This document shows positions 44,211 through 52,622 of a stretch of DNA of 64,000 nt, piece after piece. The notes beneath the pieces were generated by a model that saw nothing but the letters and a program-made list of their open reading frames with translations, ran no database searches and was not told the origin of the DNA. Numbering within the stretch: the stretch's first letter is position 1; each line of letters opens with the position of its first letter. The position numbers were made by a program, and so were the translations under genes. Origin of the DNA: Amycolatopsis tucumanensis (GTDB lineage: Bacteria > Actinomycetota > Actinomycetes > Mycobacteriales > Pseudonocardiaceae); the NCBI RefSeq assembly GCF_021654135.1, contig NZ_JAKGSD010000009.1, positions 124,001-188,000 of the forward strand, in the 5' to 3' direction.

Positions 44211-45071
44211 GTGTCCGAACGACGTTATGTGATCACCTTCGGCTGTCCCGACCGCACCGGCATCGTCGCGCGCGTGTCGTCCTTCCTCGCCGACGCGGGC
44301 GGCTGGATCGTCGAGGCCGCCTACCACACCGACCCGGACACCGGCTGGTTCTTCACCCGCCAGGAGGTCAGGGCGGACTCGCTGCCGTTCGGTGTGGACG
44401 AACTGCGGTCGCGCTTCGCCGAGGTGGCGACGTCGCTGTCGGCCGAGTCGAACTGGCGGGTCGAGGACACCTCCGAGCGCCGCCGCGTGGTGATCCTGGT
44501 GTCCAAGGAGGGGCACTGCCTCTACGACATCCTGGGCCGGGTCGCCGCCGGTGAGCTGGACGTCGACGTGCGGGCGGTGATCGGCAACCACGACAACCTC
44601 GCGGACATCACGCGGGCGCACGGCATCCCGTTCCACCACGTGCCCTTCCCCGCCGGCGACAAGGCGGAGGCGTTCGCCGAGGTGCGCAAGCTGGTCGACG
44701 AGCACGACCCGCACGCCGTCGTGCTCGCGCGGTTCATGCAGATCCTGCCGCCGGAGCTGTGCCAGGCGTGGTCCGGCCGGGCGATCAACATCCACCACAG
44801 CTTCCTGCCGTCGTTCATCGGCGCGCGGCCCTACCACCAGGCGCACCGCCGCGGCGTGAAACTGGTCGGCGCGACGTGCCACTACGTGACCGCCGACCTG
44901 GACGCCGGGCCGATCATCGAGCAGGACGTGATCCGCGTCGACCACGGCGACACCGTGCCCGACCTGGTGCGCAAGGGCCGGGACATCGAGAAGATCACGC
45001 TCGCCCGCGGCCTGCGGTGGCACCTGGAGAGCCGCGTGCTGGTGCACGGCAACCGCACGGTGGTGTTCTAG
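44211..45071 (+). CDS. purU: Formyltetrahydrofolate deformylase
   Basis: PurU hydrolyses 10-formyltetrahydrofolate to formate and tetrahydrofolate. The 286-residue product has an N-terminal ACT domain (VITFGCPDRTGIVARVSSFLADAG) and a formyltransferase-like domain with RFMQILPPELCQAWSGRAINIHHSFLPSFIGA, containing the catalytic Asn-His-Asp set, and QDVIRVDHGDTV. GTG 44211 gives the normal length; a GTG at 44181 is also open. The stop overlaps that of the convergent membrane gene by 4 bp. Confidence 0.94.
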   Translation: MSERRYVITFGCPDRTGIVARVSSFLADAGGWIVEAAYHTDPDTGWFFTRQEVRADSLPFGVDELRSRFAEVATSLSAESNWRVEDTSERRRVVILVSKEGHCLYDILGRVAAGELDVDVRAVIGNHDNLADITRAHGIPFHHVPFPAGDKAEAFAEVRKLVDEHDPHAVVLARFMQILPPELCQAWSGRAINIHHSFLPSFIGARPYHQAHRRGVKLVGATCHYVTADLDAGPIIEQDVIRVDHGDTVPDLVRKGRDIEKITLARGLRWHLESRVLVHGNRTVVF

Positions 45072-45757
45072 GCCGCGAGCACCGCGCCCGCGATCAGCAG
45101 CGTGTAGACACCGAGGGCGGCCTGGATCGCCTTGGTGCGGCGGCGTTCCGGCGCGTGCCGCAGCAGCCAGGCCAGCCCGGGGACCACGAGGACCGCGTGC
45201 ATCGTGACCGCGTGCACGAGCTTGAGCGAACCCGCGGTCGTGTAGGCGAGCTGTGGTTGTCCGCCGCGGGCGAGGGTGACGCCGTCGGCGATCATGATTG
45301 CGCCGACCACCATGGCCGCGAACAGCACGACGAGCCCGAACCGCAGGGCCAGCGTCATGCTCGGGCTGAGGTTCGTCGTCCGCCAGGCCGCCACGGCGAA
45401 GGCCAGCACGGTCACGATGATCACCGCGCCGCCCGCGGCCAGGCTGTAGGAGACGGCGGTGTCGAAGCCGGTCTCGAAGTTGAAGTGCGACGGCACCCCG
45501 CGCCAGACCTGCAGCGTCACCAGGGCGACCTCGACGACGCTCACCGCGGTGAGCGCGCCGAGGAGCGGGGTGCGGCGGCGGACCTGGAGGAAGCTCGTCG
45601 CCCAGGCGACGCCGGCCAGGGTGAGGCCGAAGGACAGGCCGAACGTCATGGCCTTGCGGTAGGACAACGGCCCCTCCCACGTGGTGCCGCTCGCCACGAG
45701 GACCACCAGGTGCACGAGGCCGCTGGTGAACAGGACGGCGGCCACCACGTAGGCCAC
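45068..45757 (-). CDS. Multi-pass membrane protein, hypothetical
   Basis: The 229-residue product has about seven hydrophobic segments, for example AYVVAAVLFTSGLVHLVVLV, MTFGLSFGLTLAGVAWATSF, AVIIVTVLAFAVAAW and LRFGLVVLFAAMVVGAIMI. Internal His and Tyr residues (LVHAVTMHAVLV) might bind a cofactor, but no family is recognised. GTG 45757 is the likely start. It is convergent with purU. Confidence 0.75.
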   Translation of the reverse strand: MAYVVAAVLFTSGLVHLVVLVASGTTWEGPLSYRKAMTFGLSFGLTLAGVAWATSFLQVRRRTPLLGALTAVSVVEVALVTLQVWRGVPSHFNFETGFDTAVSYSLAAGGAVIIVTVLAFAVAAWRTTNLSPSMTLALRFGLVVLFAAMVVGAIMIADGVTLARGGQPQLAYTTAGSLKLVHAVTMHAVLVVPGLAWLLRHAPERRRTKAIQAALGVYTLLIAGAVLAA

Positions 45758-45888
45758 GCGCTCGACGGGCCGGGCGCGGGTCGCAGAGGCTTTCGCGAAG
45801 TGCGAGGGTCATGCCGACGATGGTCGGCGTTCGGAGCTCTCGCGGCGTCTGCCTGGCAGCGTCTTTTCGCCGTACGTCGGCGGGCGTA

Positions 45889-46893
45889 TCAGACGCGCAC
45901 GAGCATCTTGCCGGTGTTGGCGCCCGCGAGGAGGTCCAGGAAGGCCTGCGGAGCGTTGCGAAGCCCCTCGACGATCGTCTCCTCGTACTTGATCTCGCCG
46001 GAGCGGACCAGCGGCGCGACCTCCTCGAGGAACTTCGCCTGCAGGTCGTAGTGGTCGCTCACCAGGAACCCGCGGATGTCCAGCCGCTTGCCGATGATCT
46101 GGCCGAGGTTCCGGGGCGCGGCGGGCGGCTCGGTGGCGTTGTAGATCGAGATCATCCCGCACACGGCGATCCGCGCGTGCACGTTCGCCGAGTTGATGGC
46201 GGCTTCCAGGTGCTCGCCGCCGACGTTGTCGAAGTAGACGTCAATGCCCTCCGGCGCGGCCTCTTCCAGCTGCTTCGCGACCGGCGCGTCCCTGTAGTTG
46301 AACGCGGCGTCGAAGCCCAGGTCCTCGACGAGGTGCCGGACCTTCTCGGCCGATCCGGCGCTGCCGATGACCCGCTTGGCTCCCTTCAGCTTCGCCAGCT
46401 GACCGACGACGGACCCGACCGCGCCGGCCGCGCCCGAGACGAACACGGTGTCGCCCGGCTGGAACCGCGCGATCTCGGTCAGCCCGGCGTACGCGGTGAG
46501 GCCGGTCATGCCGAGCACGCCGAGGTACGCCTCGCGCGGCGCCGCGCCCGCGTCGATCTTGGCCGCCTGCTTCGGGGTGACCACGGCGTGGGAACGCCAC
46601 CCGAAGCCGTGCAGCACCAGGTCGCCCGGCCGCAGGGCGTCGGTGTTCGACTGGACGACCTCACCGACCGCGCCGCCCAGCATCACCTTGCCGACCTCGT
46701 ACGGCGGCGCGTACGACTTGGCCGAGCTCATCCGGCCGCGCATGTACGGGTCGACGCTGATCTCCAGGTTGCGGACCAGGGCCTCGCCGTCGCCGGGCCG
46801 CGGCACCTCGACGTCGACCACGTCGAAGTTGTCCAGCGTCGGCGCGCCGTGCGGACGGGAGGCGAGCCGGATCTCGGTCGCGGTGGTGCTCAT
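45889..46893 (-). CDS. NADP-dependent oxidoreductase (zinc-free MDR, prostaglandin-reductase-like)
   Basis: The 334-residue product is a medium-chain reductase of the leukotriene B4 dehydrogenase/curcumin reductase group: SVDPYMRGRMSSAKSYAPPY, TGLTAYAGLTEIARFQPGDT, VFVSGAAGAVGSVVGQLAKL (nucleotide motif AAGAVGS) and YFDNVGGEHLEAAIN. It would reduce alpha,beta-unsaturated carbonyls with NADPH. The second of two adjacent ATGs (46893) has GGAG 7 bp upstream. Confidence 0.92.
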   Translation of the reverse strand: MSTTATEIRLASRPHGAPTLDNFDVVDVEVPRPGDGEALVRNLEISVDPYMRGRMSSAKSYAPPYEVGKVMLGGAVGEVVQSNTDALRPGDLVLHGFGWRSHAVVTPKQAAKIDAGAAPREAYLGVLGMTGLTAYAGLTEIARFQPGDTVFVSGAAGAVGSVVGQLAKLKGAKRVIGSAGSAEKVRHLVEDLGFDAAFNYRDAPVAKQLEEAAPEGIDVYFDNVGGEHLEAAINSANVHARIAVCGMISIYNATEPPAAPRNLGQIIGKRLDIRGFLVSDHYDLQAKFLEEVAPLVRSGEIKYEETIVEGLRNAPQAFLDLLAGANTGKMLVRV

Positions 46894-46967
46894 CATGCGC
46901 TCCAGTGGGTGTCGGAAGTGTGTCTCCACGGCTGCCAACACACTAACCGGGGCGCTGATTCCGCTTT

Positions 46968-46987
46968 GTGGCTGAGGCTACAGCCAC
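46968..46987. terminator. Hairpin between the SRPBCC and oxidoreductase genes
   Basis: A perfect 7-bp stem (GTGGCTG / CAGCCAC) with a 6-nt loop lies 18 bp past the SRPBCC stop. It may weaken read-through into the oxidoreductase gene, but there is no clear U run on the minus strand. Confidence 0.45.
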
Positions 46988-47004
46988 CGCACCGAGCGGC
47001 GCGG

Positions 47005-47439
47005 CTAGACGAGCTCGGCGAGCTTGCCCAGCACCCCGTCGTAGATCCGGCGGAGCCCGGCCGGCGCGAAGGTCTTCTCGAAGAAGCCCCCGATGCCGCC
47101 CGCGCCCTGCCAGGTGGTCTCGATCCGGACGGTGCTGCGCTCGCCCGCGGGCCGCACCGTCCAGGTCGTGACCATGCTGGAGTTGGCGTCCGTCTCGACG
47201 AGGGTGCCCGCTTCCGGCTCGGACACACTCGCCGCGACGTCCCGCACCCGCTTGGAGGTGGCCTGCAGCTTCCACTTCGCCTTCGTGCCGGCGCCGGTGC
47301 CGCCCTCGACCACCTCGTAGTCGCGGTAGTGCTCGGTCAGGATCTTGGGCCGGGTCTCGGCGTAGTCCGCGACCAGCGCCCGCACCTTGTCGGCCGGTGC
47401 GTCGATCGTCCGTTCCGCGCTTGCGGTGACCTTCGCCAT
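47005..47439 (-). CDS. SRPBCC family protein
   Basis: The 144-residue product begins MAKVTASAERTIDAPADKVRALVADYAETRPKIL, the helix-grip entry typical of polyketide cyclase/dehydrase-like proteins, and continues with alternating strands (TWTVRPAGERSTVRIETTW) and a C-terminal helix (GLRRIYDGVLGKLAELV). It likely binds a small hydrophobic ligand; the function is unknown. Confidence 0.87.
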   Translation of the reverse strand: MAKVTASAERTIDAPADKVRALVADYAETRPKILTEHYRDYEVVEGGTGAGTKAKWKLQATSKRVRDVAASVSEPEAGTLVETDANSSMVTTWTVRPAGERSTVRIETTWQGAGGIGGFFEKTFAPAGLRRIYDGVLGKLAELV

Positions 47440-47485
47440 AACCCCTCCTGATCTGCTCGAACGCTGTCGCCCGCGACTCTATCGA

Positions 47486-48403
47486 TCAGAGGAGGCCCTG
47501 CTGCGACAGCCAGTCCTTGGCGACGTCCGCCACCTGGTCGCCGTCCTCGTCGACCTGCTTGTTCAGGTCACGCAGCTGGTCGGTGGTCAGCTTCGCGCTC
47601 ACCGCGTTGACCGCCGCGGCGAAGTCGGGGCCGCGCTCGTCGAGCACCTTCTGGTTCACCGCGGGCACGATGTTCTCGGTCGCGACGATCTTCTGGTCGT
47701 CCTCCAGCGCGGTGAAGTCGGGGTTGCCGACCAGCGGGTTCACCGAGTCGAGCGGGATCACCGTGACCGCGCCCGAGCGCAGCTGCTCGACCCGCGGGCC
47801 GGACTCCTGGATGCTCGAGAACGTGACGTTCAGCTTGTAGACGTCACGGAAGCCGATGAAGCAGTTGGCCCGGGTGCCGCACTCCGGCGGGCCGCCCAGC
47901 ACGACCTTGTCCAGCTTCTTCAGGTCGCTGATCGTCCGCAGGCCCTGCTGCTGCGCGAGATCGGACTTCACCACGTAGGTGTTCTTGTTCTCGGCAGGCG
48001 CGTAGTCCAGCAGCCCGACGCCGGACGGCTTGAACAGCTCGGCGAGCTTCGCGTGCTCGGACGCCGCGTCGTTCGGCGCCTGCTCGTTGAACCCGGAGCT
48101 GATCGCCGCGCCCTGGTACTCGGGGATGAACTGCAGCTCGCCCGACTTCAGCGACGGGTACACCAGCTCCCGCGAGCCGATGTTGAACTTCCGCTGGACC
48201 GGGTAGCCCTTCGCCTCCAGCGCCTGCGCGTACACCTCCGCCAGGATCTGGCTGTCCGTGAAGTTGAACGACGCCACCACGATCGGCGCGCCGCCCTTGC
48301 CCGGCGCGGCCGTGCCGCCGTCGTCCCCGCCGCCGCAGGCCGTGAGCCCGAGGACCGCCACCGCGAGAATCCCGGCCGCCCGCAGGCTCCGTGTCCACCG
48401 CAT
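47486..48403 (-). CDS. Glycine betaine/choline-type ABC substrate-binding lipoprotein
   Basis: The 305-residue product has a lipoprotein signal (RSLRAAGILAVAVLGLTAC) and an OpuAC-type domain: IVVASFNFTDSQILAEVYAQALEAKGYPV, ELQFIPEYQGAAISS, and VVLGGPPECGTRANCFIGF. It should capture a quaternary amine such as choline or glycine betaine outside the membrane. It is divergent from two permease genes 118 bp away that would form the channel. No ATPase gene is next to them. Confidence 0.9.
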   Translation of the reverse strand: MRWTRSLRAAGILAVAVLGLTACGGGDDGGTAAPGKGGAPIVVASFNFTDSQILAEVYAQALEAKGYPVQRKFNIGSRELVYPSLKSGELQFIPEYQGAAISSGFNEQAPNDAASEHAKLAELFKPSGVGLLDYAPAENKNTYVVKSDLAQQQGLRTISDLKKLDKVVLGGPPECGTRANCFIGFRDVYKLNVTFSSIQESGPRVEQLRSGAVTVIPLDSVNPLVGNPDFTALEDDQKIVATENIVPAVNQKVLDERGPDFAAAVNAVSAKLTTDQLRDLNKQVDEDGDQVADVAKDWLSQQGLL

Positions 48404-48521
48404 ACCTGTTCACCCTCCCAGTGCTGTTCGTCGCCAGCGACCCTATCCGCGGGCACCGACAGAAACCACATAGTGAGATCGTCCGCCCGTCAGTGTCGGT
48501 CACCGCCCGTATGCTCGCCCG

Positions 48522-49208
48522 GTGAGCGAGTACGTGCTGGCCGCGACCGACCGGCCGCTGTTCGAGTGGCGCTGGGTGGAGCGCAACGCGGACGAGATCG
48601 CGCAGCGCCTCGGCGAGCACCTGGCGCTGACGGCGGCCGCGCTCGCGATCGGGCTCGTCGTGTCGGTCGCGCTGGCCGTGTTGTCGCTGCGCTGGCGCTG
48701 GTTCTACGCGGTCGCGCTGGGCGCGGCAGGCGCGCTGTACGTGATCCCGAGCCTGGGGGCGTTCGCGCTGCTGGTGCCGTTCTTCGGGCTGTCGTTCACC
48801 ACGGCCGTGATCCCGCTGGCCACGTACACGCTGCTGATCCTGCTGCGCAACATCGTGACCGGCATCCAGCAGGTGCCCGCGGAGGTCCGGGAGGCCGCGA
48901 TCGGCATGGGCTTCACGCGGCTGCGCCTGTTGCTGCAGGTCGAGTTCCCGCTGGCGCTGCCGGTGGTGATCGCCGGGCTGCGGGTCGCGGCCGTGACGAC
49001 GATCGGGCTGGTCACGGTCACCGCGATGCTCGGCATGGGCGGGCTGGGCTTCTTCATCCGGCAGGGCATCCAGACGACCACGCCGAACCCGACGGCGATC
49101 ATCGTCGGGATCGGGTTGTCGATCGTGCTGGCGGTGCTGGTGGACGCGCTGTTGTGGCTGAGCGAGCGGGCGCTGGCCCCGTGGGCGCGGAAGGCGGGGC
49201 GGGCGTGA
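48522..49208 (+). CDS. ABC transporter permease (OpuC/ProW type)
   Basis: The 228-residue product has about five or six helices and the EAA loop region in EVREAAIGMGFTRLRLLLQVEFPLALPVV that contacts the ATPase. It forms half of a compatible-solute importer. GTG 48522 has no ribosome binding site; TATGCT at 48510-48515 ends 6 nt before it, so the transcript is probably leaderless. The second permease overlaps as GTGA. Confidence 0.9.
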   Translation: MSEYVLAATDRPLFEWRWVERNADEIAQRLGEHLALTAAALAIGLVVSVALAVLSLRWRWFYAVALGAAGALYVIPSLGAFALLVPFFGLSFTTAVIPLATYTLLILLRNIVTGIQQVPAEVREAAIGMGFTRLRLLLQVEFPLALPVVIAGLRVAAVTTIGLVTVTAMLGMGGLGFFIRQGIQTTTPNPTAIIVGIGLSIVLAVLVDALLWLSERALAPWARKAGRA

Positions 49209-49930
49209 ACGCGTTCGAGCAGGCGCTGGACTGGCTGGGGCAGCCGGGCCGGTGGAGCTGGACCGACCCGGCCGGAATCCCGTACCGCACGCTGGAGCAC
49301 CTGGGCTTTTCGGCGTTGTCGCTGGTCATCGCGGCCGCGCTGGCGGTGCCGCCCGCGCTGGTGCTGGCGCACTACCGCCGGGGCGCGTTCCTGGCCAGCA
49401 GCGCGGTGAACATCGGCCGCGCCATCCCGAGCTTCGGGTTGATCATCCTGTTCTGGTACCTGGCGAGCCGGTGGGAGGTGAACACGTCGTTCTGGCCGCT
49501 GCTGCTCGCGCTGGTGGCGCTGGCCCTGCCGCCGTTGTTCACCAACACCTACGCCGGGGTGGTGTCGCTGGAGCCGGAGGCCGTGGACGCGGCGCGCGGC
49601 ATCGGGCACACCGAGGGGCAGATCATGCTGCGCATCGAGCTGCCGCTGGCGTTGCCGGTGATCCTCGCGGGCGCGCGGGTGGCGTTCCTGCAGCTGGTGG
49701 CGACGGTCGCGATCGGCGCGATCGTCAACGACGGCGGCGGGCTGGGCCGGTTCATCGTGGACGGGTTCGCGCAGGGCGCGGGCGGTTACGGCGAGATCCT
49801 GGCCGGCGGGCTGGCCGTCATCGTGCTGGCCCTGGTGTGCGAGGGCGTGTTCGCGCTGCTGGAGCGGTTCGCCGTGCCGCGGGGCCTGACGTTGTCGCGC
49901 CGGGCGACGATGTCTACGCGACCGGTTTAG
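49205..49930 (+). CDS. ABC transporter permease (OpuC/ProW type), second subunit
   Basis: The 241-residue product has an N-terminal soluble segment (FEQALDWLGQPGRWSWTDPAG), several helices, and the EAA loop in EAVDAARGIGHTEGQIMLRIELPLALPVI. It should pair with the preceding permease. GTG 49205 overlaps the upstream stop. Its 3' end overlaps the convergent YbaK-like gene by 17 bp. Confidence 0.9.
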   Translation: MNAFEQALDWLGQPGRWSWTDPAGIPYRTLEHLGFSALSLVIAAALAVPPALVLAHYRRGAFLASSAVNIGRAIPSFGLIILFWYLASRWEVNTSFWPLLLALVALALPPLFTNTYAGVVSLEPEAVDAARGIGHTEGQIMLRIELPLALPVILAGARVAFLQLVATVAIGAIVNDGGGLGRFIVDGFAQGAGGYGEILAGGLAVIVLALVCEGVFALLERFAVPRGLTLSRRATMSTRPV

Positions 49931-50465
49931 CCAGGCCGTCGATCACCTCGGCGCCGGGCAACGACGCGAGCAGGTCGCCGGTGACCAGGAGTTTCCCGCC
50001 GCGGATGCCACTGCCGATGACGAGTTCCGGCGAGTCGGCGACGGCCTTGTCGACGAGAATCGGCCAGTCCGCGGGCAGCCCGACGGGCGTGATGCCGCCG
50101 TAGGCCATGCCGGTGAGGGCGACGGCCTCGTCCATCGGTGCGAAGGAGGCTTTGCGCACGTCCAGGCGGCGCTTGATGACGCCGTTGACGTCGGCGCGCG
50201 TGGTGGCGAGCACGAGCGCGGCGGCGAACCGGACCTCACCGGCGCGCTTCCCGGCGACGACGACGCAGTTGGCGGAGGCGTTCAACGGTGAGCCGTAGGC
50301 CTCGCAGAACGCGGCGGTGTCGGCGAGTTCGGGATCGATCTCGACGGCGCCGACGCTGTCGGCGTCGAGGGCGGCCAGTGCTTTGGCGACGGGCTCGGCG
50401 AGCAGGTCGGTGCGTTCGGCGGCCGGGTGGACGGTCAGCGTCCCGGCGATGCTCCAGGTCCTCAC
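49914..50465 (-). CDS. YbaK/EbsC-type aminoacyl-tRNA deacylase domain protein
   Basis: The 183-residue product has the YbaK editing fold: ANCVVVAGKRAGEVRFAAALVLATTRADVNGVIKRRLDVRKASF (with the substrate-lysine region) and EAVALTGMAYGGITPVGLP. Such free-standing domains hydrolyse mischarged tRNA such as Cys-tRNA(Pro). The exact target is not certain. GTG 50465 is the start. Confidence 0.87.
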   Translation of the reverse strand: MRTWSIAGTLTVHPAAERTDLLAEPVAKALAALDADSVGAVEIDPELADTAAFCEAYGSPLNASANCVVVAGKRAGEVRFAAALVLATTRADVNGVIKRRLDVRKASFAPMDEAVALTGMAYGGITPVGLPADWPILVDKAVADSPELVIGSGIRGGKLLVTGDLLASLPGAEVIDGLAKPVA

Positions 50466-50490
50466 GCCGCCAGGATAGGGAATCGCCGGT

Positions 50491-50787
50491 TCACCAGTTC
50501 TTGCCGCCGCGCTGAACCTCGATCAGCCGCGGCCGCACGTCGACGAGGTAGACGAGGACGGCGACGATGCCGGCCAGCCAGAAGAGGCTGCCGGCGCCAC
50601 CGAAGCCGAACAGCCCCATCGCGGCCGTGCCGGCGCCGGTGATGGCGAGCCAGATGGGCTTGGTCTTGCGGTCCGCGGCGTGGTAGGCGTCCGCGCGCTG
50701 GAGAAGGGCGTGCACGAACGCGCCGAGGCCCACCAGCGTGCCGGCCCAGCTGATGACCTGCATGATCCAGTACGCGATGAACGGCAC
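50491..50787 (-). CDS. DUF2516 family membrane protein
   Basis: The 98-residue product has three hydrophobic segments (YWIMQVISWAGTLVGLGAFVHA, IWLAITGAGTAAMGLFGFGG, LFWLAGIVAVLVYLVDVRPRL), matching DUF2516. It occupies the position of Rv0476, next to hbhA, but here the repeat array separates it from hbhA. GTG 50787 is the start. The function is unknown. Confidence 0.85.
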   Translation of the reverse strand: MPFIAYWIMQVISWAGTLVGLGAFVHALLQRADAYHAADRKTKPIWLAITGAGTAAMGLFGFGGAGSLFWLAGIVAVLVYLVDVRPRLIEVQRGGKNW

Positions 50788-51018
50788 GTCCCTAGCCTAC
50801 GTCCCTTCGCCCCCGCCGTCGGATCCCCGGTGTCCAGAATGCCACGAACGCCCGGGCCCGTCACCGCCGTCCCCGGCGGGCCGCCCCTGGCTCACCACGC
50901 CGCCGAGCACACCGCACACAGCCAGCGGTTGGCCGAGCACATTTGGCACACCAATGAGCCCACGCACCGCCCAACCCCGCTAGGCACCCCGACACCACGA
51001 GCAGTCCCGCACAACAAA
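50788..51018. other. Left part of the hbhA-DUF2516 spacer
   Basis: No gene is seen. The region must hold the promoter of the DUF2516 gene. A degenerate unit of the repeat array that follows is visible near 50985-51018. Confidence 0.5.
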
Positions 51019-51388
51019 CTCTCCTTCGCCCACGCCCCACGCCCGGGGCAATCGCCACACAACTTCCCACCCCCGAACACCCGCCCCCGGGGCAATCGCC
51101 GCACGAACCGTCCCTCCCGAGCACCCCACGCCCCGCGGCAACCGCCACACAACAAACCATCCCTCCCCCCAAGCACCCCACGCCCCGCGGAAATTGCCAC
51201 ACAACCTCCCTCCCCCGAACACCCGCTCCCGCGGCAATCACCGCACGAACCCTCCCTCCCGAGCACCCCCACGCCCCGCGGCAATCACCGCACAACCTCC
51301 CTCCCCCGAACACCCGCCCCCGAGGCAATCGCCACACAACAAACCCTCCCTCCCGAGCACCCACCCCCCGCGGCAATCGCCACACACA
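51019..51388. repeat. Tandem array of about eight 44-49-bp units
   Basis: Eight units end near 51063, 51108, 51157, 51205, 51250, 51296, 51344 and 51388. Each contains a GGCAATCGCC-like core followed by RCACRAAC and preceded by a C-rich CCCTCCCGAGCACCC block. Two subtypes alternate: one with CCGAACACCCGC and one with GAGCACCCCACGCCCCGC. Units differ by several bases, so the array is old or under weak selection. Both strands are mostly open but translate to low-complexity Gly/Arg/Cys or Pro strings, so I regard it as non-coding. Confidence 0.88.
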
Positions 51389-51439
51389 AAAGCCCACCGG
51401 CCGCGCCGAGCGCGGTGCTCGGCGCGGCCGGTGGGCTTT
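51389..51439. terminator. Very strong bidirectional terminator downstream of hbhA
   Basis: A perfect 22-bp stem (AAAGCCCACCGGCCGCGCCGAG at 51389-51410 is mirrored at 51418-51439) with a 7-nt loop ends in U-rich tails on both strands. It stops hbhA transcription and borders the tandem repeat array. Confidence 0.92.
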
Positions 51440-51513
51440 GCGAGTTGCCTGCGGCGGCTGCCCAGCCATGCGCCTCGCGCATGGTGGCCGCCCACCCGGG
51501 CGTGCGGCTTGGC

Positions 51514-52134
51514 CTACTTGGTCGTCTTCGGCGTGGTCGCGTTCGCCGGGCGCTTGGCCGGCGTCGTGCTCCGGCGGGTGGCCGGGGCCTTCGTCGTGGC
51601 GGTCTTGGGGGCCGGCTTGGCCTGCTCCTCCTTGACCTCGTCCTCGATCCGGTCCGCGACGTCGTCCGCCGCCTCGGCGACCTTCTCGCCACCGGCGCGG
51701 GTCCGCTTCGCGACCAGGCCGAGCACGTCCTCGACCTTCTCGCGCGCCTCGGTGCTCACCTCGCCGACCCGCTCCTGCGCGGTGGTCAGCGCCTCCTCGA
51801 CCTGCTCGACCACGCTCTTCACGCGCGGCTCGGCCAGGAACTTGTCCCACGCCTGCTCACCGGTCTCGGCCAGCTTGTTGTACAGCTTGAGCGCGGCCTC
51901 GGTGTACTCGTCGATCAGCTTGCGCAGCTCGGTCGGGTCGAGCTTCTCCCGCAGGGTGGTCACCTCGGTCGGCAGCTCCTCGATGTTCTTCCGCGCCACC
52001 TCGCTGCCCTCGACGACCCGCTCGCGGGCCTTGCCCACGGCGTCGACCACGGCCTGGCCGGCCAGGTTGCCGGCGCCCAGGGCGGCCAGCAGCGGGGTGC
52101 GGAGCTGTTCGATGGCGGTCTTGGTGCTGGGCAT
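51514..52134 (-). CDS. hbhA: Heparin-binding hemagglutinin-like protein
   Basis: The 206-residue product has a helical coiled-coil body (residues about 1-165: TAIEQLRTPLLAALGAGNLAG..., ERVGEVSTEAREKVEDVLG) and a Lys/Ala/Pro/Thr-rich tail (KTATTKAPATRRSTTPAK), the HbhA layout. In mycobacteria it is a surface adhesin also linked to lipid bodies and septation; in a soil actinomycete the adhesin role is uncertain. ATG 52134 follows AAGGAG by 8 bp; GTG 52143 lies in the RBS. The XRE regulator is immediately upstream, as Rv0474-hbhA. Confidence 0.9.
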   Translation of the reverse strand: MPSTKTAIEQLRTPLLAALGAGNLAGQAVVDAVGKARERVVEGSEVARKNIEELPTEVTTLREKLDPTELRKLIDEYTEAALKLYNKLAETGEQAWDKFLAEPRVKSVVEQVEEALTTAQERVGEVSTEAREKVEDVLGLVAKRTRAGGEKVAEAADDVADRIEDEVKEEQAKPAPKTATTKAPATRRSTTPAKRPANATTPKTTK

Positions 52135-52139
52135 TGTGC

Positions 52140-52571
52140 TCACTCCTTGGCGATGACGGTTGCTTGTCCTCGATCGCCGCCCGCCGCCGCGTTCTCCCGG
52201 CGGAACGACTCGTACACGTCGAGCAGGACCTGCTTCTGCCGCTCGGTGAGCTCGGCGTCCGCGCGGATCGCGTCGGTCACCGGTCCACCGTTGGGCAGGT
52301 CGAGGATTCCGGCCTGCACGTAGAGCGCTTCCGCGGAGATCCGCAGCCCCTTGGCGATCTGCTGCAGGATCTCCGCGCTGGGCTTGCGCACCCCGCGCTC
52401 GATCTGGCTCAGGTACGGATTGGACACTCCGGCGAGCTTTGCCAGCTGCCGCAAGGAGATCTTCGCGTTGTTGCGCTGCTGGCGGATGTACTCACCGATC
52501 CCGGAGGCGATGTCGGCGACCTTCTCCACCGGTCCGCCCGCCGAGTTCTCGTGGCCGTTGTCCTCCGACAT
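52140..52571 (-). CDS. XRE family transcriptional regulator
   Basis: The 143-residue product has a classic N-terminal HTH (IGEYIRQQRNNAKISLRQLAKLAGVSNPYLSQIERGVRKPSAEILQQIAKGLRIS) and a C-terminal helical part (LTERQKQVLLDVYESFRREN). It corresponds to Rv0474 and is directly followed by hbhA, 5 bp apart. A perfect palindrome 52 bp upstream of its start is a likely self-operator. Confidence 0.93.
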   Translation of the reverse strand: MSEDNGHENSAGGPVEKVADIASGIGEYIRQQRNNAKISLRQLAKLAGVSNPYLSQIERGVRKPSAEILQQIAKGLRISAEALYVQAGILDLPNGGPVTDAIRADAELTERQKQVLLDVYESFRRENAAAGGDRGQATVIAKE

Positions 52572-52622
52572 GTCAGTCCATCTCCTCGCGACGATTCCAA
52601 CGGTACGCGCGGGTGCTAGCTA

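Noticed and set aside
47387..49204. Long plus-strand frame reading into the second permease
   Set aside because: Only its last 241 codons form a membrane protein; the first 600 codons are antisense to the binding lipoprotein or in another frame of the first permease.
50892..51284. Open frame with Gly/Cys-rich repeats on the minus strand of the 45-bp array
   Set aside because: The frame exists because the repeats lack stop codons; the unit length is not a multiple of three, so the peptide changes frame between units, which argues against coding.
51019..51388. CRISPR array
   Set aside because: The units are degenerate along their whole length with no constant repeat and unique spacers, and no cas gene is present.
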